Source: Neobacillus sp. PS3-12 (GTDB lineage: Bacteria; Bacillota; Bacilli; Bacillales; Cytobacillaceae). From it: 64,000 nucleotides of DNA. The position numbers and the translations under genes are program-made. The stretch spans positions 1,798,001 through 1,862,000 of the forward strand of contig NZ_CP133268.1 of the NCBI RefSeq assembly GCF_030915385.1, written 5' to 3'. The notes beneath the pieces were generated by a model. The model made no database searches. It saw only the letters and a program-made list of their open reading frames with translations, and had not been told where the DNA came from. Shown here in pieces: positions 46,438 through 54,609 of this stretch. Position 1 is the first letter of the stretch; every line of letters starts with the position of its first letter.

Positions 46438-46517
46438 TTAAAGGCAAAGTCACTGAAAAGTGATGACGCAAAGCTACAGGGGCCCACCGCCGAACGGCGC
46501 AGCCAGCCAGCTGCCAT
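46438..46517 (+). ncRNA. Class I c-di-GMP riboswitch (GEMM)
   Basis: The conserved order is intact: AAGGCAAA, a GTCACT-GAAA-AGTGAT tetraloop hairpin, GACGCAAAGCTACAGGG, a second GC-rich hairpin (CCGCCGAACGGCG), then AGCCAGCCAGCTGCC. Downstream, CATCAAAA (46515-46522) pairs with TTTTGATG (46538-46545), which contains the start codon of the 45-aa ORF. This looks like a translational expression platform. A c-di-GMP enzyme gene lies about 1 kb further on. Confidence 0.93.
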
Positions 46518-46542
46518 CAAAAAAAGGAAAGCAGGAATTTTG

Positions 46543-46680
46543 ATGTCAAACAATTACGGCTACACAGCAGAACAACTTTTAAAAAAGAAAAAAAGAAACA
46601 AGTATATGTTATATTCCACTCTCTTTGTTTTGACCACACTGGTCACCGCAATCATAACAGTACTAGTGAGCAGCATATGA
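46543..46680 (+). CDS. Riboswitch-controlled 45-aa single-pass membrane protein
   Basis: MSNNYGYTAEQLLKKKKRNK, then one hydrophobic helix (about 21-43) ending VSSI. The start at 46543 follows AGGAATTTTG and falls in the 3' arm of the riboswitch hairpin. The longer ORF from 46264 would read through the aptamer and is rejected. No homologue recognised. The basic patch before the helix suggests an N-in orientation. Regulation by c-di-GMP predicts a role in motility, biofilm or surface glycan, but none can be assigned. Confidence 0.8.
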   Translation: MSNNYGYTAEQLLKKKKRNKYMLYSTLFVLTTLVTAIITVLVSSI

Positions 46681-46682
46681 AC

Positions 46683-46713
46683 GAAGATCCTGGTGTTCAC
46701 CTGGATCTTTTTT
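46683..46713 (+). terminator. Rho-independent terminator of the 45-aa gene
   Basis: AAGATCCTGGTG and CACCTGGATCTTTTTT pair with a mismatch and a 2-nt loop. Confidence 0.88.
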
Positions 46714-46801
46714 GAGTTTATATGATAGCTATTATTCTAAGATTACTTTTTACTATTCTCCCAAAGTTGTTCTATACTAAATAAAGAATCTAGGTGACTA
46801 C

Positions 46802-47398
46802 ATGGTATTTGATGGGATCATTATCTCTTTAATTGTTGGATTTTTCCGAAAAGGAAATTTAAAAAGCCTGCCATATCTTAAATTTAAATACGGTTGGATT
46901 TTCCCGCTCCTGCTCGTCATTGAAATCTTCGTTTTTGTTTTTCAAAATAAAATTAAAATCCTTGGGCAGGTTAGTGGTTATATTTATATTGCCGTGTATA
47001 TATTGGGACTGGTTTTTCTATTCCTGAACAGAAAAAATCATGGGTTTCCCTTAATCTTTCTTGGCGTCCTCCTTAACTTTCTGCCAATTGTCTTAAACGG
47101 CGGGAGAATGCCGGTATCTCCAAAAGCAGCGGCCGTTTTAGACCCAAGCTATTTTGATACTCTAAAAAATGAACTGTACGCAAAACACACAGTGTTAACA
47201 AGCTCATCAAAGCTTGGATTTTTAGGAGATATTATCCCGCTCACAAAACCGTACCCCAAGACACAAATCATAAGCATTGGCGACATTGTGATGAACATCG
47301 GAGCCTTCTTATTTATTCAATTTCTAATGCTCCGCCATCCAATGTCCCGAAAAAATTCAGACTCCTCCTTATCAATGGAAGGAGGTGAAAAAGAATGA
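46802..47398 (+). CDS. DUF5317 family membrane protein
   Basis: 198 aa with about five hydrophobic segments. LNGGRMPVSPKAA and KHTVLTSSSKLGFLGDIIPL are the conserved central region I associate with DUF5317. Function unknown. AGGTGA precedes the ATG. The stop overlaps the next ATG (ATGA), coupling it to a 35-aa membrane peptide, and the GGDEF/HD-GYP gene follows, a linkage that suggests a shared signalling role. Confidence 0.75.
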   Translation: MVFDGIIISLIVGFFRKGNLKSLPYLKFKYGWIFPLLLVIEIFVFVFQNKIKILGQVSGYIYIAVYILGLVFLFLNRKNHGFPLIFLGVLLNFLPIVLNGGRMPVSPKAAAVLDPSYFDTLKNELYAKHTVLTSSSKLGFLGDIIPLTKPYPKTQIISIGDIVMNIGAFLFIQFLMLRHPMSRKNSDSSLSMEGGEKE

Positions 47399-47502
47399 GA
47401 GAAAAAAAAGTTAATGGCATCAAATTAACAGGAATATTGTATAATGCTATTATTATAGGTTCAGTTATTATTGCACTAACTTCTGGATGGAGATTAGTAT
47501 AA
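47395..47502 (+). CDS. 35-aa membrane peptide coupled to DUF5317
   Basis: MREKKVNGIKLTGILYNAII continues to a single hydrophobic helix ending GWRLV. The ATG overlaps the DUF5317 stop and is preceded by GGAGGTG within that gene. It is too short for standard ORF callers. Translational coupling and composition support a real peptide; no homologue recognised. Confidence 0.65.
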   Translation: MREKKVNGIKLTGILYNAIIIGSVIIALTSGWRLV

Positions 47503-47571
47503 TAATGTAAAAAGGGAGAGGATGACTTTTTATCACTTCTCCTTATACTTTTTAATATAATTTAAATGTGA

Positions 47572-49425
47572 GTGATGAAGAACATGCAATCATTAAAAAA
47601 AGCACCCAATCTATATATCCTTTTTGTTTCAGTACTTGGCAGCTTTTCCTTTTTATCTTCTAGCGACCTTCGATCAATCACTACTTTCAACATCTCTATT
47701 TTATGCGCACTAGTTGTCGCAAATTTGATTTTAAACTATTTTTTAATTCCTGTTCCGCCTAATGGGAACAGTCTTTCCATGGATTCTGTTATCTATTTAA
47801 CCAGCATTTTCTTATTTGGAACCCATTTTGCATTGTATGCATTACTTATTCATTCGATTATGAATACCATTCTCCTTTATAGGACGAAATGGTGGAAGCA
47901 TATCTTTAATTTTTCGAATTACACCCTGATGATCGTTATTTCCAGTTTTGTTTTTACTTTTTTCGGCGGGAAAACGGGTTCTATTAGTCCCTCCCACCTT
48001 GTTCCCTATATTCTTTCTTTAACTGTTTACTTTTTGATCAATTCATCTTTGATTGGCATCTATTTCCTGCTGGCCGAAAGAGAAAGCCTCTATGTTCTTC
48101 TTAAAGAGTTAATCAAAGATAAAACTTTTATATTCAGTTATATTAATATCTTCTTGTTAACGTTTGTGTTAAGTATTCTATTACAAAATGTCGGTTTCTT
48201 TGGATTGATCCTTTTTGTCTGCATTGCGCTATTACTGTCCATTGCCTTTACCCAGCATTTTGAGCAATATCAAGAGATTTATGCGAAAGCCAACAAAGAT
48301 TTTCTAACCGGCTTGAATAATCATGGCTACTTTAAAGAACTTCTGGAAAAAGCAGTGGCAGACTTTAAATGCCACGACGAGCCACTTTGTGTCGGGATTA
48401 TTGATATCGATGATTTTAAAAAATATAATGATATTTATGGGCATATACAAGGAGATCATTTGCTTCAGGAATTTGGGAATCTATTAAAAACAGAGACTGA
48501 AGCCAAAAACTATACCGTTGCCCGCTATGGCGGTGAAGAATTTTCTTTCATGATGCCAAATACCAATCGAAATCAAGCATTTGCTTTTTTGGACGAGCTA
48601 AGAAAGAAAGCAAATGATACTTATATTAATGGGGTTGAAGGTCTCCCCTATGGCTGTTTGTCTTTTTCCGCAGGGGTTGCCGAGTGTGAAAAAGAGACGT
48701 ACAGCATTTCCGAACTATTGAACAAAGCCGACCAAGCTTTATATGTGGCAAAAAATCAAGGGAAAAACTTAGTGAAGATCTTTAACAGTCTTTTAGACTA
48801 TGGGGTAAAAAAATCCCTTTCGATCGAAAAAGAACTTGATGAAGTGGAACAGCAGCTGAAAATTTTCCTTTCGAAGGATGTTTATACATATCGGCACAGT
48901 AAGAGGGTGTACCAATATGCGGTCGATTTTTCCCGTCAGCTTGCTTTAAGCGAGCATGAACGAAAAACCCTTATACTCGGAGCACTAGTTCATGACATTG
49001 GAAAAATTGAAATCCCACGGGATATCCTTAATAAAAAAGGGAAACTTGATCCTGTTGAATGGGATATCATGAAAAAACATGTTACTTGGGGTAAGGAAAT
49101 TATCTCTACCAACAAAAAGCTGGAAGAAGTCATTCCGCTTGTTGAACTCCATCATGAACGTTTTGATGGAAAAGGCTATCCATATGGACTAAAGGGAAAA
49201 ACGATACCAAAGTTATCGCGGATTCTCAGCGTGGTAGATTCATTCGATGCGATGACAACAGAGCGCCCTTATAAAAAAACGAAAACAGTTACCGAAGCCA
49301 TTGCTGAATTACGGGCATGTTCCGGCAAGCAGTTTGATCCACAATATGTCGAGCCATTCATTGGGATGATTGAAAAATTAGATAATACAGAGGAATTCGT
49401 AACGAAAACAACCGTTCATTCCTAG
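47572..49425 (+). CDS. Membrane GGDEF plus HD-GYP c-di-GMP enzyme
   Basis: 617 aa: seven to eight N-terminal helices (to about 240), a GGDEF domain (about 245-400; RYGGEEFSFMM, the active diguanylate cyclase signature), and an HD-GYP domain (about 430-600; LVHDIGKIEIP, HHERFDGKGYPYGLKG). It has both synthesis and hydrolysis modules; which dominates is unclear. The second residue set (DIDDFKKYNDIYGH) is also intact. The start is unclear, GTG at 47572 or ATG at 47575, both without a good ribosome site. Two c-di-GMP riboswitches flank it within 5 kb. Confidence 0.92.
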   Translation: MMKNMQSLKKAPNLYILFVSVLGSFSFLSSSDLRSITTFNISILCALVVANLILNYFLIPVPPNGNSLSMDSVIYLTSIFLFGTHFALYALLIHSIMNTILLYRTKWWKHIFNFSNYTLMIVISSFVFTFFGGKTGSISPSHLVPYILSLTVYFLINSSLIGIYFLLAERESLYVLLKELIKDKTFIFSYINIFLLTFVLSILLQNVGFFGLILFVCIALLLSIAFTQHFEQYQEIYAKANKDFLTGLNNHGYFKELLEKAVADFKCHDEPLCVGIIDIDDFKKYNDIYGHIQGDHLLQEFGNLLKTETEAKNYTVARYGGEEFSFMMPNTNRNQAFAFLDELRKKANDTYINGVEGLPYGCLSFSAGVAECEKETYSISELLNKADQALYVAKNQGKNLVKIFNSLLDYGVKKSLSIEKELDEVEQQLKIFLSKDVYTYRHSKRVYQYAVDFSRQLALSEHERKTLILGALVHDIGKIEIPRDILNKKGKLDPVEWDIMKKHVTWGKEIISTNKKLEEVIPLVELHHERFDGKGYPYGLKGKTIPKLSRILSVVDSFDAMTTERPYKKTKTVTEAIAELRACSGKQFDPQYVEPFIGMIEKLDNTEEFVTKTTVHS

Positions 49426-49428
49426 TGT

Positions 49429-49463
49429 AAAGCATGTCTTTCAAATGAAGGCATGCTTTTTTC
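49429..49463 (+). terminator. Rho-independent terminator of the GGDEF/HD-GYP gene
   Basis: AAAGCATG pairs with GCATGCTTTT around a CTTTCA/TGAAGG inner stem, then TTTTC. Confidence 0.85.
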
Positions 49464-49577
49464 TTTGAAAAGGACCCACTCTAAACAACCAGAATTTTCT
49501 CATTAGTATGACGTACTTCACATCTGATTTTTTTCTAATAATTTAAAATGTTAGAAAAGACGAAACTGGGTGAAAAT

Positions 49578-51254
49578 ATGTCATTAGTAATGAACACGTC
49601 AGAGGTGAAAGTGCTGTTCGATACCTTAACTGCTCATGGTGTCGAAATTGTATTTGGGAGCAATGAAAAGGAGCTATTGGATTGTGCGGTAGAGTCGGAG
49701 CTCCGTATATTCCAATTAAAACACGAACAAGGTGCCGTTCATGCGGCCGACGGATTTGCTCGTGTCACTGGAAAACCGGGAGTCGTTATTTTAACAACGG
49801 CTTCAGGAGTAGCAAACGGAATTACAGGGATGGCAACAGCATACAGTGACTCTGTTCCGCTTGTCATCATTGCTGGACCGCTCGTTGAAAAAGCCAGCAA
49901 CCCTTCCTTTCAGGAATTTGATACCGCTGGAGTAACTATGCCCATTACCAAGCATGTTTTTTATGTTAATCATGCTAGTGAACTTGAAGCCGTTATTGGT
50001 CCTGCACTTTCAATTGCTGCCAGCGGAAGGCCAGGACCCGTGTTGATTGAGTTTACCCCTGATACGATTAAACGCCGTCCTGTCAGTCTTGGTCCCCGAC
50101 ACGGAAAAGACAGCAAGCCGAAAAAAGTGCAAAAGTTGATCGATTTAGCATCACAATATATTGAGTCGGCACATAAACCTGTATTTTTTATTGGCGGCGG
50201 AACAATTATTTCAGAAGCAACCGAGCTTTTAACGGAGGTTGCTCAGCAAGCAAAGATTCCAGTGGTCAGCTCATTGATGGGGATTGGCGCCTTTCAAGCT
50301 TCAGACCCGCTTTTTTTAGGAATGTTAGGAATGCATGGAACATTTGCTGCCAACAAGGCGGTCCATCAATGCGATCTATTAATTAGTATTGGGGTACGAT
50401 TTAGCGATCGGACAACCGGAAAAGTAAACAGCTTTTCTCCTAAATCCAAGAAAATTCATGTGGATATCGATTCAGCTGAAATTAACAAAATTATTAAAGT
50501 TGACTTGCCAATCGTGAGTGATGCGAAAGAGTTTCTCAGTGGCATGAAAGCCCAATTAAATTTTGAACAAATTCGCTCCAATACGGAAAGCTGGGTAAAT
50601 GAGGTGACCCATCTAAAACGAACTGTTCCCCGTTTTGAAAAATCGAACAGTATCCTTAGCCCACAAACGGTTATTCGCTTGCTTGACCAGTTTTCCGAGG
50701 ATGATACGATCGTTGTTACAGATGTTGGACAGCATCAAATGTGGACCGCCAACCATTATAAATTTACTAGGCCTCGCACCCTGATCACTTCAGGAGGACT
50801 AGGAACAATGGGCTATGGATTACCTGCTGCCATCGGTGCAGCGAGTGCGGCCCCAGCAAAACAGGTCATTCTTGTTTCTGGTGACGGCAGCTTCCAAATG
50901 AATCTTCAAGAGCTCATTACTGCAGTTGCCTACAAACTTCCACTCAAAATCGCAATTATGAATAATGGCTATCTCGGCATGGTCCGCCAATGGCAGGAGA
51001 TGTTTCATCAAAAACGTTACTCTGCTGTAAAAATATCTTCGCCAAACTTTGCGAAACTTGCGGAAAGCTATGGTGCAGTTGGTCTGAAAGCACGGACAGA
51101 GCAAGAGGCCAGGCAAATCATAGAGGCCGCCTTTAGTCAGCCTGGCCCGGTTATTATGGAGTTTGATGTAATGGAAGAAGAAAACGTCTTTCCGATTGTT
51201 CCTCCGAACCAGGGTAATGATCAATTACTTCTATCCCATTCAAAAAACAGCTGA
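49578..51254 (+). CDS. Acetolactate synthase-type ThDP enzyme, large subunit
   Basis: About 558 aa. ThDP enzyme with N-terminal pyrimidine-binding domain (KHEQGAVHAADGFAR, catalytic Glu), a central domain with LGMLGMHGTFAANKA and RFSDRTTGKV, and a C-terminal pyrophosphate domain (SGDGSFQMNLQEL to NNGYLGMVRQWQEMF). The sequence matches the biosynthetic IlvB type more than AlsS. No ilvN, ilvC or alsD is adjacent, so it may be a stand-alone or secondary enzyme. The start 49578 follows GGGTG; 49548 is possible. Confidence 0.85.
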   Translation: MSLVMNTSEVKVLFDTLTAHGVEIVFGSNEKELLDCAVESELRIFQLKHEQGAVHAADGFARVTGKPGVVILTTASGVANGITGMATAYSDSVPLVIIAGPLVEKASNPSFQEFDTAGVTMPITKHVFYVNHASELEAVIGPALSIAASGRPGPVLIEFTPDTIKRRPVSLGPRHGKDSKPKKVQKLIDLASQYIESAHKPVFFIGGGTIISEATELLTEVAQQAKIPVVSSLMGIGAFQASDPLFLGMLGMHGTFAANKAVHQCDLLISIGVRFSDRTTGKVNSFSPKSKKIHVDIDSAEINKIIKVDLPIVSDAKEFLSGMKAQLNFEQIRSNTESWVNEVTHLKRTVPRFEKSNSILSPQTVIRLLDQFSEDDTIVVTDVGQHQMWTANHYKFTRPRTLITSGGLGTMGYGLPAAIGAASAAPAKQVILVSGDGSFQMNLQELITAVAYKLPLKIAIMNNGYLGMVRQWQEMFHQKRYSAVKISSPNFAKLAESYGAVGLKARTEQEARQIIEAAFSQPGPVIMEFDVMEEENVFPIVPPNQGNDQLLLSHSKNS

Positions 51255-51276
51255 TAGAATCCATCAGCTGTTTTTC
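51245..51276 (+). terminator. Rho-independent terminator of the acetolactate synthase-type gene
   Basis: AAACAGCTGAT and ATCAGCTGTTTTT arms overlap the gene's stop. Confidence 0.9.
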
Positions 51277-51355
51277 TTCCACTGTTAATAATTTGTTCAT
51301 AATTTTCATTTATTCTATAATGAAAAGAACGATAACACTGCTGGGAGTTACAATT

Positions 51356-51832
51356 ATGGTACAAAGTCCTACCACCGTAAAAATGAATCAAACACAAAAA
51401 CGAAAAAAGATCCTTTTGGTTATTTTTTGGGGATTGATCTTATCTTTAAATACATGGACAGACAACTTGGATAAGATGTTGGAATTTCGGTCGATTGGGT
51501 TTCGCTGGGTCACATCGCCGAATTTTCGGTCATTTTTTTATGTTTACGATATCACAAGAGTCCATCATGATTTTATCATTGTAAAGCTTGGCCATTTCTT
51601 CGGTTTTGCGATCATGGATTTTCTTATTTTCCAGCTGCTAAATAAACATAAAGAATCCATTCTTGTCTCCATCACGTTTGCTTTTTTCACCGAATTCTTT
51701 CAGCTATTTTTTGGCAGAGATGGACGGCTTTACGATCTGATTATCGATACTTTAGGCGTATTGATGGTCTATCTCATTATGACCGTTCGTAAAGCTCGAT
51801 CGGTAATCCATCTGGATCAGCAAAAAAGGTAA
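51356..51832 (+). CDS. VanZ-family membrane protein
   Basis: 158 aa with four hydrophobic segments. KLGHFFGFAIMDFLIFQLL and AFFTEFFQLFFGRDGRLYDLIIDTLG are the VanZ-like signature (H..F, E..Q, GR..D...D..G). Function unclear; the first VanZ gives low-level teicoplanin resistance. The start at 51356 follows GGGAG. Its 3' end overlaps the convergent VOC gene by 56 bp. Confidence 0.88.
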   Translation: MVQSPTTVKMNQTQKRKKILLVIFWGLILSLNTWTDNLDKMLEFRSIGFRWVTSPNFRSFFYVYDITRVHHDFIIVKLGHFFGFAIMDFLIFQLLNKHKESILVSITFAFFTEFFQLFFGRDGRLYDLIIDTLGVLMVYLIMTVRKARSVIHLDQQKR

Positions 51833-52166
51833 ACCTTCGTTCGGTAAACGGATCCAAACGAATGGGTTCAACATCAAGTCCATGCCCTAATAAATCCTCA
51901 ACGGCTGCATCAATATCATCTACCTCAAATGCTAAGTGTCTTAATCCAGCTGCCTCCGGGTAGCTGGGACGTTTTGGGGGATTGAGAAACGAGAACAATT
52001 CAATTTGATAATCTCCGTTCACCTGAAGGTCTAGTTTATAGGAGTCTCTTTCCTGACGAAAAACCTCTCGTATTGGATTCAGTCCCAGGATTCGCACATA
52101 AAAATCCTTCGACTTTTCATAGTCAGAACAAATAATTGCGATATGGTGAATTTTATTCAGCTTCAT
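51777..52166 (-). CDS. VOC-family protein (glyoxalase I-like)
   Basis: 129 aa, two beta-alpha-beta-beta-beta modules: HHIAIICSDYEKSKDFY with the first metal His, ELFSFLNPP with Glu, LRHLAFEVDDIDAAV with His, and FADPDGLPIELYER with Glu. This H/E/H/E set is that of glyoxalase I-like lyases, so methylglyoxal detoxification is possible, though VOC substrates vary. The start at 52166 follows AAGG. Confidence 0.88.
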   Translation of the reverse strand: MKLNKIHHIAIICSDYEKSKDFYVRILGLNPIREVFRQERDSYKLDLQVNGDYQIELFSFLNPPKRPSYPEAAGLRHLAFEVDDIDAAVEDLLGHGLDVEPIRLDPFTERRFTFFADPDGLPIELYERS

Positions 52167-52193
52167 CTTGGATAGCCTTCTTTCTATTGTTAA

Positions 52194-52222
52194 AAATAAA
52201 AAACCCTGGAAAATCTCCAGGA
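52194..52222 (-). terminator. Rho-independent terminator of the 59-aa ORF
   Basis: On the minus strand TCCTGGA and TCCAGGG arms are followed by TTTTTTATTTTT. Confidence 0.85.
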
Positions 52223-52250
52223 TTGATTGGTATAAGTTTCTACTCACATT

Positions 52251-52430
52251 TTATATACTGCATTCCATTTTGTAAAATAATTCAAGAACCTTGCTTTGAT
52301 GATACAATGCCTTGATTTTAGATTTCGATTTCAGTTCTTCACTAAGACAATCCTCAAGTAATAATTCATGATGTCGCTGCTGAAACAGGTGCCAATAAAA
52401 ACTTACTTTCACGAACTTTAACTTTAACAC
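52251..52430 (-). CDS. Riboswitch-controlled 59-aa protein
   Basis: Starts with GTG at 52430 behind AAAGGAGGG. The sequence (M)LKLKFVKVSFYWHLFQQ continues to a helical, charged C-terminal half (EELKSKSKIKALYHQ). It has no membrane helix and no recognised family. A longer ORF from 52535 reads through the aptamer and is rejected. It lies directly under a c-di-GMP riboswitch and has its own terminator, so it is an independent c-di-GMP-controlled transcript. Confidence 0.75.
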   Translation of the reverse strand: MLKLKFVKVSFYWHLFQQRHHELLLEDCLSEELKSKSKIKALYHQSKVLELFYKMECSI

Positions 52431-52469
52431 AAGTTTCCCTCCTTTGGTTACATAAATCGCAGGAGTCGT

Positions 52470-52553
52470 ATTCGGTAACTGGCTGGCATTGTTGAGTAAC
52501 ATTAGCCCCTTAAGTTTTGCGTCACTATTTTTCAATAGCTTTGCCTTTTCGAA
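52470..52553 (-). ncRNA. Class I c-di-GMP riboswitch (GEMM), second copy
   Basis: On the minus strand: AAAGGCAAA, GCTATT-GAAA-AATAGT tetraloop hairpin, GACGCAAAACTTAAGGGGC, a second hairpin (TGTTACTCAACA), then GCCAGCCAGTTACCGA. All conserved class I elements are present. Downstream GACTCCT can pair with the AGGAG of the ribosome site of the 59-aa ORF, suggesting translational control. Confidence 0.93.
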
Positions 52554-52642
52554 CGATTTATGTGTGTCTATCTATTATATAGGACTATTTTTTCTAGGTA
52601 AAGTATGGAATCTGAATTTTTTTAATAGTGTTGCATATAGAG

Positions 52643-52680
52643 CAAAAAAGCCCTTGCCTTTTTATTAAAGACAAGAGCTA
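52643..52680 (-). terminator. Rho-independent terminator of galE
   Basis: AGCTCTTG and CAAGGGCT arms with a G-U pair, then six T on the minus strand. Confidence 0.8.
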
Positions 52681-52685
52681 TCTAT

Positions 52686-53657
52686 TTAGTATGTTTGTTG
52701 CTGATGCCATTTCCAGGCACTTGCGATAATCGTTTCTAAATCCCGTTCTGCTTTCCAGCCAAGTTCAGAAAAGATTTTTTGAGAGGAAGCCACAAGTCTT
52801 GCTGGATCGCCTTCACGCCTTGGCGCGATCTCAACGGTTGCCTTCCTGCCTGTTACTTTTTCACAAGTTTCAATTACTTCTTTTACTGAATAACCGAGGC
52901 CATTTCCTAGATTATAGATTTCCGTCGATTTTTTCTCGGAGAGTAATGCTTCAACTGCAAGGATATGAGCATTGGCTAAATCCGTTACATGAATGTAATC
53001 TCGAACGCATGTACCATCTGGTGTATCATAATCTGACCCAAACACAGAAACCTTTTTGCGCTTGCCAACAAGATGCTGCAGGACAATCGGAATTAGATGT
53101 GTTTCAGGATCATGGCTTTCACCAATTTCAGCAGTATGATAAGCTCCTGCCGCATTAAAATAACGAAGAACAACATAATTCAAACCGTAAGCTTTGGAAA
53201 AATCCGCTAAGATACGTTCAACCATTAATTTGGATTGACCATAAGGATTAATCGGCGCTGTTGGGCATGTTTCATCAATGATTTCCACATTTGGAATTCC
53301 ATATGTAGCAGCTGTTGAAGAAAAAATAAAGTTTTTGACGTCATGCTTCAACATCATTTTTAATAATGTCAAAGTAGAAGCTACATTGTTTTGATAGTAC
53401 TTTAACGGATCGACGACAGATTCACCAACAAGACTATTCGCCGCAAAATGCATAACAGCCTTAATCGGATAACTTGAAAAGATCATTTGCAGATCTTCTT
53501 CATCGCCTAAATTACCTTTTACAAAAATAGCCCTGCTGTCAACCGCTTCTCGATGACCAGTCGATAGATTATCAAGTACGATGACATCTTCCTTTTTAAC
53601 TAATTCCTTCACAAGGTGACTGCCGATATAGCCGGCACCGCCAACAACAAGAATCAT
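52686..53657 (-). CDS. galE: UDP-glucose 4-epimerase
   Basis: About 323 aa extended SDR: VVGGAGYIGSHL, FSSTAATYG, YGQSKLMVE (catalytic Tyr/Lys), YFNAAGA, TCVRDYIHVTDL. It interconverts UDP-glucose and UDP-galactose, using the UDP-glucose from the two GtaB enzymes. The start is the Met at 53657 with AAGGGG; the ORF ATG at 53663 is too close to that site. It stands alone, without galK or galT. Confidence 0.95.
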   Translation of the reverse strand: MILVVGGAGYIGSHLVKELVKKEDVIVLDNLSTGHREAVDSRAIFVKGNLGDEEDLQMIFSSYPIKAVMHFAANSLVGESVVDPLKYYQNNVASTLTLLKMMLKHDVKNFIFSSTAATYGIPNVEIIDETCPTAPINPYGQSKLMVERILADFSKAYGLNYVVLRYFNAAGAYHTAEIGESHDPETHLIPIVLQHLVGKRKKVSVFGSDYDTPDGTCVRDYIHVTDLANAHILAVEALLSEKKSTEIYNLGNGLGYSVKEVIETCEKVTGRKATVEIAPRREGDPARLVASSQKIFSELGWKAERDLETIIASAWKWHQQQTY

Positions 53658-53663
53658 GTTCAT

Positions 53664-53982
53664 TTCCCCTTATGTTAAATTTCACATGAAAGAATCATAC
53701 CTATACCTACATAATATATCTTCTCCCCCCTTGTCCGAGGAATCAGCTTACGTAGCATAGAATGGTTCAAGAATAAACATCAACCCTCACATTTTACCAC
53801 AAAACAACAAAAAAAGAGAGCTATGACCATTTACGTTATAAAACGCCTATAAAGCTTCTATCTTTTTTTGCATTAATGAAAAAATATCAAAAATAGTCAG
53901 AATTTATCGAAGACAATAAGTTCACACTGTTTAGCTAGTACGATTCACTAAGTTTACTAGTATTCTTAGAGAGGTGGTTGAC
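53664..53982. other. Gap upstream of galE
   Basis: 319 bp of AT-rich sequence with a CCCCCC run near 53727. It contains the galE upstream region; I see no gene or array. Confidence 0.6.
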
Positions 53983-54216
53983 ATGCCATTACTGCATATG
54001 AAAGAGATCTTTACCCCCTCAAATTCTTTGGTATTAAATTATTTAAAACCTTTGAAGGGGAAACCTATATTAAAATTGGCAATAAACCTCGAAAAAAACT
54101 TTTCTATTGAACTAAGATTTTCCAAAGGGCTCTCCAGACCTATCCTCATCACCTCCCCCTTTCTCTCCAATGTTTGTATCCTTCTGTTCATCTTTTTCTC
54201 TCTCTTGTCGTTTTAA
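53983..54216 (+). CDS. Hypothetical small protein (weak)
   Basis: 77 aa beginning MPLLHMKEIFTP with a C-terminal hydrophobic stretch (NVCILLFIFFSLLSF). GAGAGGTGG precedes the ATG at 5-base spacing, which is the only support. Composition is unremarkable, no family recognised, and it is isolated between non-coding stretches. It may be spurious. Confidence 0.35.
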   Translation: MPLLHMKEIFTPSNSLVLNYLKPLKGKPILKLAINLEKNFSIELRFSKGLSRPILITSPFLSNVCILLFIFFSLLSF

Positions 54217-54458
54217 AAGAAACTCCTTTCATTTTGGGTTTCATAGTTTAAATATTTAGATGCTTAGTAAAATTAATTTTTCACTAAATATGTCTAAATA
54301 TTGTGAATAGATATTTTACTATATTATTATTTACAAATAATTTGAAAAGTTGTAATCTTTTTTTTATAGGGGGGATGAAAAAGGGGTTTTTTAATCAAAA
54401 CTATTAATATTCCATAATAGTTCTAAATGTATTGAAGGTTCGTGAAAAAGAAAAATAA

Positions 54459-54472
54459 TGTAAGCCCTTTCA
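54459..54472. promoter_or_regulatory. cre-like box 1
   Basis: TGTAAGCCCTTTCA matches the CcpA site TGWAANCGNTNWCA except for the central G. Identical to the box at 54596. Confidence 0.45.
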
Positions 54473-54595
54473 AAAAGTAAGGAAATGCAATTTTAACTTT
54501 TCTTTATTTATTTTTTTATTTAAGAAGTTTCAAAAAGCAAAAAAGATTATAAATCCTTTCACACCACTGTAAAGCTTTCTAGTTAACTATAATCT

Positions 54596-54609
54596 TGTAA
54601 GCCCTTTCA
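54596..54609. promoter_or_regulatory. cre-like box 2
   Basis: Exact second copy of TGTAAGCCCTTTCA, 137 bp from the first. Confidence 0.45.

Noticed and set aside
46264..46542. Upstream extension of the 45-aa ORF
   Set aside because: This stretch is the c-di-GMP aptamer; no ribosome site precedes the far ATG.
46802..49425. Integrated element carrying the c-di-GMP genes
   Set aside because: No integrase, transposase, tRNA or terminal repeats; base composition matches the neighbours by eye.
52431..52535. Upstream extension of the 59-aa ORF
   Set aside because: It reads through the aptamer; the strong AAAGGAGGG site supports GTG 52430.
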